From Actinotalea sp. JY-7876 (lineage in GTDB: Bacteria > Actinomycetota > Actinomycetes > Actinomycetales > Cellulomonadaceae): a DNA stretch of 64,000 nt. Below, one piece after another: positions 32,583 through 41,023 of this stretch. The translations under genes and the position numbers were made by a program. The notes below the pieces were generated by a model that was given only the letters and a program-made list of their open reading frames with translations, was not told the DNA's origin and made no database searches. The stretch lies in assembly GCF_014042015.1 (NCBI RefSeq), contig NZ_CP059493.1, forward strand, positions 682,001 to 746,000. Reading direction: 5' to 3'. The stretch's first letter is position 1, and the number at the start of each line of letters is the position of its first letter.

Positions 32583-33050
32583 ATGTACGACTGGATCTTC
32601 TTCGACCACGCGGCGGACGGCCCTCCCGCGCCGGTTACCGACCTGGCGCATGATCTTCGTAGCCGGTTACCTTCCCTCGCCACGACCGAGACACCGACCG
32701 GCGGTCTGCACCGCCTGGATCTTCTCAGCGCAGTCGGACCCGTCGCGCGCGCCCACTCGCTCGGCATCCCGGATCGCGAGACGTTCGCGGCGACCGAGGT
32801 CGATCTCGTTGCGGGCCAGACCGGCGTCGCCGTGAGTGTGCAAACTGGCCGTGCGCGGACCAACAATGCTGCGCTGCTCGCGGCCTTGGCCGCTGCCTCG
32901 ATGCCGAACATCCGGTGGCTGATCCTGCTCGTTCCCGAGCGTTACAAGGGCAGCACCACGGGCAGGCCCGTCAGGGACGACCTGGCCCGACTGGCTCGCA
33001 GCACAGGAGTGCACCTGGAACTCGATGGCGTACTTCTCCTGACGTTCTGA
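32583..33050 (+). CDS. Small protein resembling a restriction-endonuclease fold
   Basis: 155 residues. The middle reads FAATEVDLVAGQTGVAVSVQ then TGRARTNNAALLAALAAASM and IRWLILLVPERYKG. This looks like the nuclease-fold proteins with an E-x-D strand, a strand ending in (V)E(V)Q-TG and a VP..YK strand. Here the second acidic position is Ser (VSVQ), which could mean loss of catalysis. The gene lies beside the DGQHR gene on the opposite strand and is the last intact gene of the island. It could be the restriction enzyme matched to the methylase, or an inactive relative. The family is not certain. Confidence 0.5.
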   Translation: MYDWIFFDHAADGPPAPVTDLAHDLRSRLPSLATTETPTGGLHRLDLLSAVGPVARAHSLGIPDRETFAATEVDLVAGQTGVAVSVQTGRARTNNAALLAALAAASMPNIRWLILLVPERYKGSTTGRPVRDDLARLARSTGVHLELDGVLLLTF

Positions 33051-33126
33051 ACCCTCGGACGCCCGTGTCCGACGGCTGACATCGAACCCTCTGGCGACCG
33101 CTGAAAGTGACCCCCTCGTGGTGCGA

Positions 33127-33420
33127 TCAGTCGGTCGTGGCCGCTGGTGGTCGGCGGAGGTCGCCGGTCTTGAGCCGGTTGAGTCGGTAGGAGTCGCCGT
33201 TAAGGGCGATGACGTCGGCGTGGTGGACGTGGCGGTCGATCATCTCGGCGACGGTGTCATCGCCGAAAGCCTCGCCCCACCGGCCTAACGGCTTGTTCAA
33301 GGTGACGATCAGCGATGCGGGTTCGTAACGGGATGAGACGAGTTGGAAGAACAGGTTCGCAGCCTGGGGCTCGAAGGGGATGTGGCCGACCTCATCGATC
33401 ACCAGCAATGAATAACGGCC
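33127..33420 (-). pseudogene. IS21-type IstB helper ATPase, C-terminal remnant
   Basis: About 97 residues: YSLLVIDEVGHIPFEPQAAN, LFFQLVSSRYE, IVTLNKPLGRWGEAFGDD and MIDRHVHHADVIALNGDSYR. This is the C-terminal half of IstB with the Walker B region. The N-terminal half with Walker A is missing and the upstream sequence is unrelated. It lies just inside the right att copy. Confidence 0.85.
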
Positions 33421-33505
33421 AGGCGGCGCCCGGAACGGTGTCACCACACGGACTGCCCGCGCGAATTTACGGCGTTCGGAGCACTGTCTACAGCCCAAGG
33501 TTGAA

Positions 33506-33548
33506 CTCCTAAAGCGGGTGTCGGCAGTTTGAATCTGCGCACGCGCAC
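33506..33548 (+). repeat. attR-type site: displaced copy of the tRNA-Arg 3' half
   Basis: Forty of 43 bases match 10061-10103. The copy starts within the anticodon loop (CTCCTAAAGCGGGTGTCGG) and ends with the acceptor-stem strand, where the changes (TGCGCACGCG for TGCCCAGGCG) would spoil pairing. It cannot encode a tRNA alone, having no 5' half. It marks the right edge of the island. Confidence 0.85.
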
Positions 33549-33897
33549 CGGGTGTGTGTTTGTGCAGGTCACAAACATATCGGCACCGCAGTTGCGCAGG
33601 TCATGTGCCTGATTCGCCGCTCTTTGGTCAGCGCGTCGCCTCAGGCGCGGACGGCCTGTCAAGAACGTGGACGGGCGCCTGCGGGCACCTTCACCGCCCG
33701 CCGTGCACCTCGCTTCATTGGACGTGGAGGCGGTGTGTCGGTCTAGACAATGTGAAAGACGCTCCACCGTCGGCGTAGGACGCTCGTCGTCCGCGCTTCC
33801 AACACCACGGCCCAGGGGAAGCGGCAAGGCGACGCTCGTCACATCCGACCACGACGTAAGTCGGCATGGGCAAGTCCGAACGTGACCGCTTCGGCCT
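33549..33897. other. Non-coding stretch resembling the left att arm
   Basis: No gene supported in about 350 bases. The first 100 bases share several blocks in the same order with the sequence right of the tRNA: GCAGGTCA, GCACCGC/ACACCGC, GATTCGCCG/GATTTGCCG and TTGGTCAGCGCGT (33625 and 10176). This suggests that a related element's arm, not virgin chromosome, follows this att copy. Confidence 0.45.
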
Positions 33898-35154
33898 CTA
33901 CTCAGGCTCCGCGGCCGCTCCGCGCTGACGGCGTGCCCGCTCCGCGATCCCGTTGAAGAACTTGCCGGTGGCCTCGCTCGCGCGCACCACTCCGTCCGCC
34001 CCGCTACCGAGGGCCTTGTCCTTCACCGTCTGTGCCTTGCTGAGGGTCGCGTCGCGGGTGTCGACGACTGCTGCCAACCAGCGCCGCGCGTCCGCCGCCT
34101 GCCGAGTGGACTCGATCCCGACGACCGCCTGGAAGTCCACGACCGCGGTCACGACCCTGTTGCCGGACCGGACGACGGCGGGGGACTCGAACGGGTTGAG
34201 GAGCACCTTGCCGTTGGCCCAGCGGGCTGCATCGTTCATGCGGTCGATCAGGCGGGCGGTCGTCCGGGCGATGACGTCAATGCGGTTCTGGCGAGCGGCC
34301 CCGAGCCCGAGGCGGTGCCGGTCGAGCTCCTCGGGTGACCCGTCCTGCACGCGGTCGAGCTCGAGCACGCCGAGGCTTTCCTGCAGTTGGAAGCAGCGAG
34401 CCACCATGGCCAGCCACTCGTGGACCTTCGCCTCAGCCTCATTCGTCGCCTTGATGAGGTCACCCATGTCCGTCTTGCGCTCGAGCTTCTCGGCGAGGGC
34501 GTCGAGCTGGCGCAGGGCGTAGGCCTGGGTCCGTGCGATCGTCGCGGCGCCGGCCTGGACCTTGGACCACGTCACCTCCGAGACGCGCCCGACCTGATCG
34601 CGGACCGTCATGGCCTCCTCGACCATGAGGTCGACGCCGACCATGTCGGCGACGACCGCGTCCTTCTGTGCGCGCAGGATGTCGTCGACCTTCTCGTCGA
34701 TCTGCGCCAGGTACTCCTTGATCTCATCGATCGACTGCTGCATCTGCTGCTGAGCCATGAACGTGCCGATGCTCGCCAGTGCGGCGGGGTTCGTGAATGT
34801 CGCCACGGCCTGACCGGGAGCCCCGGAGATCTGGATCCACGACTTGATGTCGCCTCGCGGCCCGATGATCGCGTGGCTGATTCCCTTCATGTCCGTCGGC
34901 ATCAGCCCACCGAGCTCCTTGACCTTGCGAGCGGACGCCTCTGTCATCTTCAGCCATCGACCGGACTCCGCCGCGATGGCGCCGCCGGCCTGGAGCGTGG
35001 CCCCCGCGGTGCCGGCGCTCCTGCGCAGGGCCTGCGGGACGAGGTCTCGGGAGGCCGCCAGCCCCTGGGAGGTCAGGAAGCGCTCGACCGCGCTCGACTC
35101 ACCCACGACCGCGAGCCCAGCACCGTCGCTGATCAGCTCGACCTCGTCGCCCAT
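33898..35154 (-). CDS. Unknown protein, helical, widespread type in actinobacteria
   Basis: 418 residues, no family name assigned. The N-terminus (EVELISDGAGLAVVGESSAVERFL) is a small domain. The middle is long and helical with QQQMQQSIDEIKEYLAQIDE, KVDDILRAQKDAVVADM, and probable coiled-coil character at about residues 130-270. A glycine- and alanine-rich stretch at residues 45-60 and 110-130 could lie against a membrane. There are no catalytic motifs. It is the first gene outside the island, on the minus strand, and ends without an obvious terminator. Confidence 0.65.
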   Translation of the reverse strand: MGDEVELISDGAGLAVVGESSAVERFLTSQGLAASRDLVPQALRRSAGTAGATLQAGGAIAAESGRWLKMTEASARKVKELGGLMPTDMKGISHAIIGPRGDIKSWIQISGAPGQAVATFTNPAALASIGTFMAQQQMQQSIDEIKEYLAQIDEKVDDILRAQKDAVVADMVGVDLMVEEAMTVRDQVGRVSEVTWSKVQAGAATIARTQAYALRQLDALAEKLERKTDMGDLIKATNEAEAKVHEWLAMVARCFQLQESLGVLELDRVQDGSPEELDRHRLGLGAARQNRIDVIARTTARLIDRMNDAARWANGKVLLNPFESPAVVRSGNRVVTAVVDFQAVVGIESTRQAADARRWLAAVVDTRDATLSKAQTVKDKALGSGADGVVRASEATGKFFNGIAERARRQRGAAAEPE

Positions 35155-35233
35155 GACTGCCTCCTAGAATTGGTGGGCGCAGCCTAGGGCGAATCTGCCC
35201 ACATTGCGGGGCGGCGCCCACCGCAACCGAATG

Positions 35234-35638
35234 TCAGCGCGGGCGAAATTCGGTGACCCGCTCACGCCTCGGCAATGGCGCGCCGGAGGACACGATGACC
35301 GCCCCGGCGATGAAGTCGTCGGGCAGGTGCGCGCGTACGGCTTCGCTGCAGACGATCGCAGGTACGCCCATGGGCAGCAGCGTCATACTGCCCACCTCCA
35401 GCACCTGCGCGAACAGGTCCCAAGCGAGCTCGCCGCTCACGTGGTTGACCATGAACCCGGTTGCCAGGTCGCCGATGCCGTAGAGGTCCGCCGTGCCGTC
35501 CTCGAAGCCCAGCTCGGCGAAGTTGAACTCGGGCTCGGTCCTCAGGACGTGGGGAGCGACGAGCGCGTGGAGCGCCGCGCTGTCGGCCTGCGCCGGTTGC
35601 CCGTCCACGAACCGCTGCACGAACACGTCGAAACTCAT
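35234..35638 (-). CDS. Unknown small protein
   Basis: 134 residues starting SFDVFVQRFVDGQPAQADSA. Acidic, no signal peptide or membrane segment. The composition and FDVFVQ-type start are seen in uncharacterised actinobacterial proteins that look like phage-derived or SMI1/immunity-related small domains, but I cannot assign one. It stands alone between two minus-strand genes with a gap of about 35 bases to the methyltransferase end. Confidence 0.6.
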   Translation of the reverse strand: MSFDVFVQRFVDGQPAQADSAALHALVAPHVLRTEPEFNFAELGFEDGTADLYGIGDLATGFMVNHVSGELAWDLFAQVLEVGSMTLLPMGVPAIVCSEAVRAHLPDDFIAGAVIVSSGAPLPRRERVTEFRPR

Positions 35639-35674
35639 CGCAGGCCCCTCACAGTCTCTCCGCCGCGCCCACGG

Positions 35675-36550
35675 TTACCGCCGCCGAGCCGTCAGCGTGA
35701 ACGTCGCCGGCAGCCGCTCCGGACGCTCCCGCAGCCGGTACTCGCCCACCGACTCGTCGAGCACCATCAGTCCCGGCAGCGCGTCCCAGGGCGCGCTGTC
35801 GTGCTCGGTCAGCGACGTCAGCTCGAGGCCCGCGTCCAGCACGGCGGTGACGATCTCGCCCAGCCCGTGGTTCCACTCCATCGACCGCGGCTGCGCGACC
35901 TTCTCGCTCCCGGCGTAGCTGTACTCGTCCTCCCAGACGAGCGGCTCGGCCTGCTCGAAGTAGGGCAGCTCGAGCGCGGGCGTCAGCCCGCCGGGCCCGG
36001 TGATCCACGGCTGCTGCGCGCGGTCCTCGTGCTCCGCGCCGACCGCCATGGCGAGCGCCGCCAGCATCACGGGGTGCCCGTCGCGGAGGAACAGCCGCCC
36101 ACCCGGGCGCAGCAGGGCCGCGACGGTCTGCGCCCAGCGACTGATGCTCGGCAGCCAGCAGATCGCGCCGATGCCGGTGTAGACGACGTCGAACGTCCGG
36201 CCGCCGAGCGCGTCAGGTGCGGCGTACACGTCGGACCGCACGTACTCGATGTCCGCCCCGGCGCGCGTCGCCAGCGCGCGCGCCTCGTCGAGCGAGGTAC
36301 CCGAGAGGTCGACGCCGGTGACCCGCGCGCCCAGGCGGGCGAGGCTCAGCGTGTCGGTGCCGATGTGGCACTGCAGGTGCACGACGTCGAGGCCGTCGAC
36401 GTCGCCCAGCCGCGGGAGGTCGAAGCTCACCACGCTCGACAGGCGCTGCGGGTCGGCCAGCAGCCCGTCGATGTCGTAGGCCCGTGCGTGCACCGACGCC
36501 CGGCTGTCCCAGTTGGTGCGGTTGAGGTCCAGGTAGTCGTCGGCAGGCAC
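35675..36550 (-). CDS. Class I SAM-dependent methyltransferase
   Basis: 291 residues from a GTG at 36550; the open frame continues upstream into the opposite-strand arginase-like gene and is not credible there. After an N-terminal lead (YLDLNRTNWDSRASVHAR), the Rossmann core shows VVHLQCHIGTDTLSLARLGA (motif I variant with a CHxG loop), VTGVDLSGTSLDEARAL (motif II with Asp) and FDVVYTGIGAICWLP. The C-terminal half reads like known small-molecule methylases of the Methyltransf_25/UbiE type. The substrate is unknown. It is divergent from the arginase-like gene. Confidence 0.85.
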   Translation of the reverse strand: MPADDYLDLNRTNWDSRASVHARAYDIDGLLADPQRLSSVVSFDLPRLGDVDGLDVVHLQCHIGTDTLSLARLGARVTGVDLSGTSLDEARALATRAGADIEYVRSDVYAAPDALGGRTFDVVYTGIGAICWLPSISRWAQTVAALLRPGGRLFLRDGHPVMLAALAMAVGAEHEDRAQQPWITGPGGLTPALELPYFEQAEPLVWEDEYSYAGSEKVAQPRSMEWNHGLGEIVTAVLDAGLELTSLTEHDSAPWDALPGLMVLDESVGEYRLRERPERLPATFTLTARRR

Positions 36551-36604
36551 GCGCCGGACGCTAGCAGCGCGAGAAAGGCCTGGGCCCCGCGGGAGGTCGC
36601 GTGG

Positions 36605-37513
36605 ATGATGGCCGCCATGCCCCAGCGCGTCCGCCTGCTCGACGTTCCCTACGACTCCGGCCACCTCGCCGCGCGCCACGGCGCCGGCCCGACCGCCCTC
36701 GTCGCCGCCGGCGCGGCGCGACGGCTGACCGGCACGGGCGCCGTCGTCGACCACGCCCGCCTGGAGCTCGACATCCCCGACGGCTTCAGCATCGAGGCGG
36801 CCACGGGGACGGAGGTCATGCGGCGCGTCGCCGAGGACGTCGCCGCGCACCCCGAGCACCTGCCCGTGGTGCTGGCCGGCAACTGCGGGGTCACCCTCGG
36901 CGTCGTCGCGGGCCTGCGGCTGCGGGCGCCCGAGCGGCGCGTGGCCGTCCTGTGGTTCGACGCCCACGGCGACCTGCAGAGCCCGGCGACGTCGGCGAGC
37001 GGGTTCTTCGACGGCATGGGCTTCGCGATGATGGGCGGCCGGTGCTGGCAGGCGCTCGCCGGGACCGTCCCCGGCCACGAGCCCCTGCCCGACGAGCGCG
37101 CCGTCCTCGTCGGCGGGCACGACCTCGACCCCGCCGAGCGCGACCTCATCGGCTCCTCCGGCCTGACGTGGCTCAGCGTCGCCGACATCCGCGCCGGCCA
37201 CACCGGTGAGGTGCTCGACCGGGTCGCCGCCCACGCCGACGCCGTGCACATCCACGTCGACCTCGACGTCCACGACCCCTCGGTCGCGCCCGCCAACTCC
37301 TACGCGGTGCCCGGCGGCCTGACGCCCGACGAGGTCCGCGACACGGTCACCGCGGCCGTCGAACGGCTGCCCCTCGCCTCGGCGACCATCGCCTCGTGGG
37401 ACCCGAGCCGCGACGTCGGGGACCGCATGCGCGACACCGGGCTCGCGCTCATCGAGCTGCTCGGGACGCTCGGTCAGGCGGCGCCCAGCAGCGCGAGGTC
37501 CCGCCGGATGTAG
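36605..37513 (+). CDS. Arginase/agmatinase-family hydrolase
   Basis: 302 residues from ATG 36605, with GGGAGG eight bases upstream. The ureohydrolase metal motifs are partly recognisable: VLWFDAHGDLQSP (DAHxD), and HIHVDLDVHDPSVAPAN in place of the usual SxDxDxxDP. The first metal motif, usually GGDHS, is AGNCGVTLG here, so the metal-binding His is replaced by Cys or Asn. It may have a different substrate such as a guanidino or formimino acid, or altered metal use. The last 40 bases overlap the 3' end of the convergent DinB-like gene. Confidence 0.8.
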   Translation: MMAAMPQRVRLLDVPYDSGHLAARHGAGPTALVAAGAARRLTGTGAVVDHARLELDIPDGFSIEAATGTEVMRRVAEDVAAHPEHLPVVLAGNCGVTLGVVAGLRLRAPERRVAVLWFDAHGDLQSPATSASGFFDGMGFAMMGGRCWQALAGTVPGHEPLPDERAVLVGGHDLDPAERDLIGSSGLTWLSVADIRAGHTGEVLDRVAAHADAVHIHVDLDVHDPSVAPANSYAVPGGLTPDEVRDTVTAAVERLPLASATIASWDPSRDVGDRMRDTGLALIELLGTLGQAAPSSARSRRM

Positions 37514-38214
37514 CGCAGGTGCGCCCACTCCTCCTCGAGGATCACGCGGAAGCAGTCGCCGACGGTGGGGTGCCAGTCGTCGCCCGGGCCCCACGGGTTG
37601 TCGCGCTCCTCCGCGAGCAGCTCGGGCGTGGCCTCGGCCAGGGCGTCCGTCACCATCTGCTGACGCTCGGCGCGCACCGCGAGGATCTCCTCGTAGGTCG
37701 GCAGGTCCGTGCGGAAGACGGACACGTCGTAGCCCATCTCGGCGGCACCGGAGAAGATCACGCCGATCTCGTGGAACGGCTGCGACATCCGCAGGATCCC
37801 GCCGCGCAGCCAGGCGTCGGTCGCCAGGACCAGGTGCCGCAGGGTCTCGGCGAGGGACCACTCGTCCTCGACGTGGGCGTCCCGGAGCTCCGGCGGCGTG
37901 CCCTCCACCGTCGTCCGCCACGCCGCCTGCACGGCGGCCCAGCCCTCGCGCAGCCCCTCGGGCGTCGTCGACTTCTGCAGCTCGCGGCCCGGGAACTGCC
38001 GGTTGAGCTCGGCGTCCACGAGCGGCACCACGTCGACGCCGTTGACGATGAGGCTGCCGAACCACAGGTCGTGGCTGTCGATGTCGAGCCCGTCCACGTC
38101 GACGGCGCGCATCGTCACGCCGCTGAGGTCGGCGAACCGGAGCGTGGCGCCCTTGAAGCTCGCCCGGAGGAAGGTCGCGCCCTCGAACTCCTTCGTGCGG
38201 GAGTATGTCGTCAT
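37474..38214 (-). CDS. DinB-like protein with pentapeptide-type N-terminus
   Basis: 246 residues from ATG 38214. The first 45 residues contain a few pentapeptide-like units (FEGATFLRASFKGATLRFAD, shortened). The rest is a four-helix DinB_2-type domain: WSLAETLRHLVLATDAWLRG, then VGDCFRVILEEEWAHLRYIR with the metal-type histidines. DinB-like enzymes are often thiol-dependent (mycothiol) transferases in actinobacteria, but the exact reaction cannot be told here. The longer open frame upstream is a high-GC shadow. Confidence 0.8.
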   Translation of the reverse strand: MTTYSRTKEFEGATFLRASFKGATLRFADLSGVTMRAVDVDGLDIDSHDLWFGSLIVNGVDVVPLVDAELNRQFPGRELQKSTTPEGLREGWAAVQAAWRTTVEGTPPELRDAHVEDEWSLAETLRHLVLATDAWLRGGILRMSQPFHEIGVIFSGAAEMGYDVSVFRTDLPTYEEILAVRAERQQMVTDALAEATPELLAEERDNPWGPGDDWHPTVGDCFRVILEEEWAHLRYIRRDLALLGAA

Positions 38215-38269
38215 CGCCCCAGGATGCACCCGTGCGCAACCCCCCGGACGGACCGCTCCGGTGTCGAGC

Positions 38270-38412
38270 CGCGGCGACGGCGCCGAGCGCACCGTGGACC
38301 ACGTGCACTGCTGGGTCACGGCGCTGCCGTGGGGCGAGGACGGCGTCGGGATCTGGTCGCAGGACGGCGTGATCGCCGTCGCCGGGCACAACTGGGAAGG
38401 GACTCCTGACCT
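38270..38412 (+). pseudogene. Possible C-terminal remnant of an FAD-dependent oxidoreductase
   Basis: One frame reads RTVDHVHCWVTALPWGEDGV then GIWSQDGVIAVAGHNWEGTPDLG, which resembles the last strand and cofactor-binding end of solA-type FAD oxidoreductases (xxVAGHNLFKHAPxLG). It has no start and no upstream domain. The remaining 38215-38703 stretch shows no other gene; its right end carries the AGGAGGAG ribosome site of the helicase. Confidence 0.35.
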
Positions 38413-38703
38413 CGGCCGACGTCGGCTCCGGTTCCGACCACGGCGCAGTTGGTGGTTGACTGAACCTCGGCACGTGCGCACGCCCGCGGGGAGGCGGACG
38501 CAGGTGCCCGCTCGGCGCCGGATCGCTCTCGGCGCCTGCACCGACCACTGGTCGGCGGAGCCGGGATCGTTCCGCCCTGACCCGGCGCCCACCGCGGCGC
38601 CTCGGTGGTCAGCGACTCGAGCGCGGGCCTGTGCCCGCGCGGTTCGGGCGGCTGCGGCGCGGTGCGCCGCGCGACCGCAGCGCGTGCGTCGAAGGAGGAG
38701 TTC

Positions 38704-40848
38704 GTGGCAGGACAAGGCCGCCGTCGATCCGGTGGTGGGCGCGCCGATGCCGGCACCCAGCGTCGCCGGTCCCCGCGCCGCGACGAGCAGGGGCTCATCC
38801 CCGTGCTCGCCGACGTCGCCCGCGAGGTGGACAACGCCGTGCGCCAGCCGCCCACGCGTCCCGCCGTTCGGGTGAAGTTCCAGGTCGTCGCGCTGCTGGT
38901 CCGCGAGGAGCGGGCGCGGGTCATGGCCGACGAGGAGCTGTCCGCCGCCAAGCGCACCCAGGAGCTCAAGCGGCTCGACGGCGTCGCGACGATCCTGGCG
39001 AAGATCGCCGCCCGCGACACGTCCCTGCTCGGCCTCCTGGCCGACGACGCCCGCGTCTCCGACACGGCCCGCGCGCTCAAGGCGAGCATGATGCGCGACG
39101 CCGGCATGGAGCCGCCCGAGGAGCCCGAGCCCGAACCCGCGCCCGCGCCGGCGCCCGGTTCCGAGAAGCGCGTGGTGCCGCGCTCGGTGATCTCCCGCCA
39201 GCTCGCGAACCCGTTCCTCGCCCCCGACTTCGAGGCCGCCGCCGAGCGCAGCGCCGCCCGCGCCCGCCGCCTTGCCGGGTGGGAGCTGCTCGAGCCGCTC
39301 TTCCGCTCCTTCGAGTACGCGGCCACGGGCGCCCCGGCGTGCATGCCGCTGCCCGACGGCCGCCTGGTGTCCGCGCCGCTCGGCCGCGAGCTCATGCCGC
39401 ACCAGGCGCAGGTCGTCGCCGCGGCGGCCCGCGGGCACCGCACGTTCCTGCTCGCCGACGAGCCCGGCCTCGGCAAGACCGCGCAGGCGCTGCTCGCCGC
39501 GCAGGCCGCCGACGCCTTCCCGCTGCTGGTCGTGGTCCCCAACGTCGTCAAGACGAACTGGGCGCACGAGGTCGGGATGTGGACGCCGCACCGCCGCGCC
39601 ACGGTGCTGCACGGCGACGGCGAGGACGTCGACGCGTTCGCCGACGTCGTCATCGTCAACTACGAGATCCTCGACCGGCACGTGGGCTGGCTCGGTGACC
39701 TGGGCTTCCGCGGCATGGTCGTCGACGAGGCGCACTTCATCAAGAACAAGTCGTCCCAGCGCTCGCAGAACGTGCTCGCGCTCTCGGAGCGGATCCGGGA
39801 GCGGACCGCGCGGCCGCTGCTCATGGCGCTGACCGGTACGCCGCTCATCAACGACATCGAGGACTTCCGCGCCATCTGGCAGTTCCTCGGCTGGATCGAC
39901 GACGAGAAGCCGATCGGCGCGCTGATGACCGCGCTCGAGGAGACCGGGCTGACGCCGGCCGACCCCGGCTTCTACGCCTCCGCGCGCGAGAACGTGATCA
40001 AGATGGGCATCGTGCGCCGCCGCAAGGTCGACGTCGTCGCCGACATCCCCGCGCGCCGGGTGGCCGACCTGCCGGTCGAGCTCGACGGCGCCGTCGGCCG
40101 CTCCATCCGCGCGTCGGAGCAGGCGCTCGCGCGCCGGATGGTCGAGCAGTACAAGACCGCGCGCCAGATGCGCCCCGACGAGGAACTCGTGGACGGCCTC
40201 GACCTGCGGCTGGTGCGCCGCGTGGCGGCGTCGGAGCTCAAGGACTCGAGCTCGAAGGCCAAGGGCGAGAACGTCTTCACGATGGTGCGGCGGATCGGCC
40301 AGGCCAAGGCCGGGCTCGCGGCCGACTACGCCGCGCAGCTGGCCCGCAACGTGGGCAAGGTCGTGTTCTTCGCCAAGCACGTCGACGTCATGGATCAGGC
40401 CGAGCAGACCTTCGCCGACCGCGGCATCCGCTACGCCTCGATCCGCGGCGACCAGAGCGCCAAGGTGCGCGAGAAGAACATCGCCGCCTTCACGGACGAG
40501 CCCGACGTGCAGATCGCCGTGTGCTCGCTCATGGCCGCCGGCGTGGGGCTGAACCTCCAGGTCGCCTCCAACCTGGTGCTGGCCGAGCTGTCGTGGACCG
40601 ACGCGGAGCAGACCCAGGCCATCGACCGCATCCACCGCATCGGCCAGTCCGAGCCGGTCACGGCGTGGCGGATCATCGCCGCGCAGACCATCGACGCCAA
40701 GATCGCCGAGCTGATCGACAGCAAGTCGGGGCTGGCCGCGCGCGCGTTGGACGGGGCGGGGGAGAGCGACGCGTCGTCGACCGACGTGCAGCTCGAGGCG
40801 CTGGTCTCGCTGCTCACCGACGCGCTGGCCGCGGAGGGCGTGGGCTGA
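38704..40848 (+). CDS. SNF2-type DEAD/DEAH-box helicase-like ATPase
   Basis: 714 residues from GTG 38704, preceded by AGGAGGAG. After a basic start and a helical domain (residues about 20-150) and a Pro/Glu/Ala linker, the two-lobed motor follows: Walker A ADEPGLGKTAQALL (Lys258), DEAH box VVDEAHFIKN (Asp341), LTGTPLIND, and the C-lobe with GVGLNLQVASNL and QAIDRIHRIGQ. This is the SNF2/RapA-like family, which translocates on double-stranded DNA to displace proteins. No nuclease or methylase partner is adjacent, so a housekeeping or stand-alone DNA-remodelling role is likely. Confidence 0.85.
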   Translation: MAGQGRRRSGGGRADAGTQRRRSPRRDEQGLIPVLADVAREVDNAVRQPPTRPAVRVKFQVVALLVREERARVMADEELSAAKRTQELKRLDGVATILAKIAARDTSLLGLLADDARVSDTARALKASMMRDAGMEPPEEPEPEPAPAPAPGSEKRVVPRSVISRQLANPFLAPDFEAAAERSAARARRLAGWELLEPLFRSFEYAATGAPACMPLPDGRLVSAPLGRELMPHQAQVVAAAARGHRTFLLADEPGLGKTAQALLAAQAADAFPLLVVVPNVVKTNWAHEVGMWTPHRRATVLHGDGEDVDAFADVVIVNYEILDRHVGWLGDLGFRGMVVDEAHFIKNKSSQRSQNVLALSERIRERTARPLLMALTGTPLINDIEDFRAIWQFLGWIDDEKPIGALMTALEETGLTPADPGFYASARENVIKMGIVRRRKVDVVADIPARRVADLPVELDGAVGRSIRASEQALARRMVEQYKTARQMRPDEELVDGLDLRLVRRVAASELKDSSSKAKGENVFTMVRRIGQAKAGLAADYAAQLARNVGKVVFFAKHVDVMDQAEQTFADRGIRYASIRGDQSAKVREKNIAAFTDEPDVQIAVCSLMAAGVGLNLQVASNLVLAELSWTDAEQTQAIDRIHRIGQSEPVTAWRIIAAQTIDAKIAELIDSKSGLAARALDGAGESDASSTDVQLEALVSLLTDALAAEGVG

Positions 40849-41023
40849 CGGGACGCGCCGTCGTGGCGCCGGCTCGTCACGTCGGCGGCGTCCCCGTTCG
40901 TCCGCCGGTGGCGGAACCTCTCGGCGCCCAGGGCCGTTGCGCTCAAGAGGCACGTCCCACCGGGGAGGTGCACGATCACACTGACGGGGCACGGCCCGGG
41001 GCGCCTCACGAGGGGAGTGTGGT

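Larger units (their letters stand above)
10061..33548. mobile_element. Decayed integrative genomic island in tRNA-Arg(CCT)
   Basis: The segment is bounded by two copies of the tRNA-Arg 3' half: 43 bases, 40 identical, at 10061-10103 and 33506-33548. Inside lie a tyrosine integrase pseudogene, an excisionase, a MobF relaxase, several insertion-sequence fragments and a large defence cluster. This is the content of an integrative and mobilizable element with cargo. The integrase is frameshifted and lacks its catalytic C-terminus, and no type IV secretion genes are present, so the island should be immobile by itself. The integrase is not next to either att copy, which together with the IS debris points to rearrangement or several insertions. 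Confidence 0.8.

Noticed and set aside
33506-33548. A second tRNA-Arg gene
   Set aside because: Only the 3' half is present and the acceptor strand carries changes. The 5' half and D-arm are missing, so it is an att copy.
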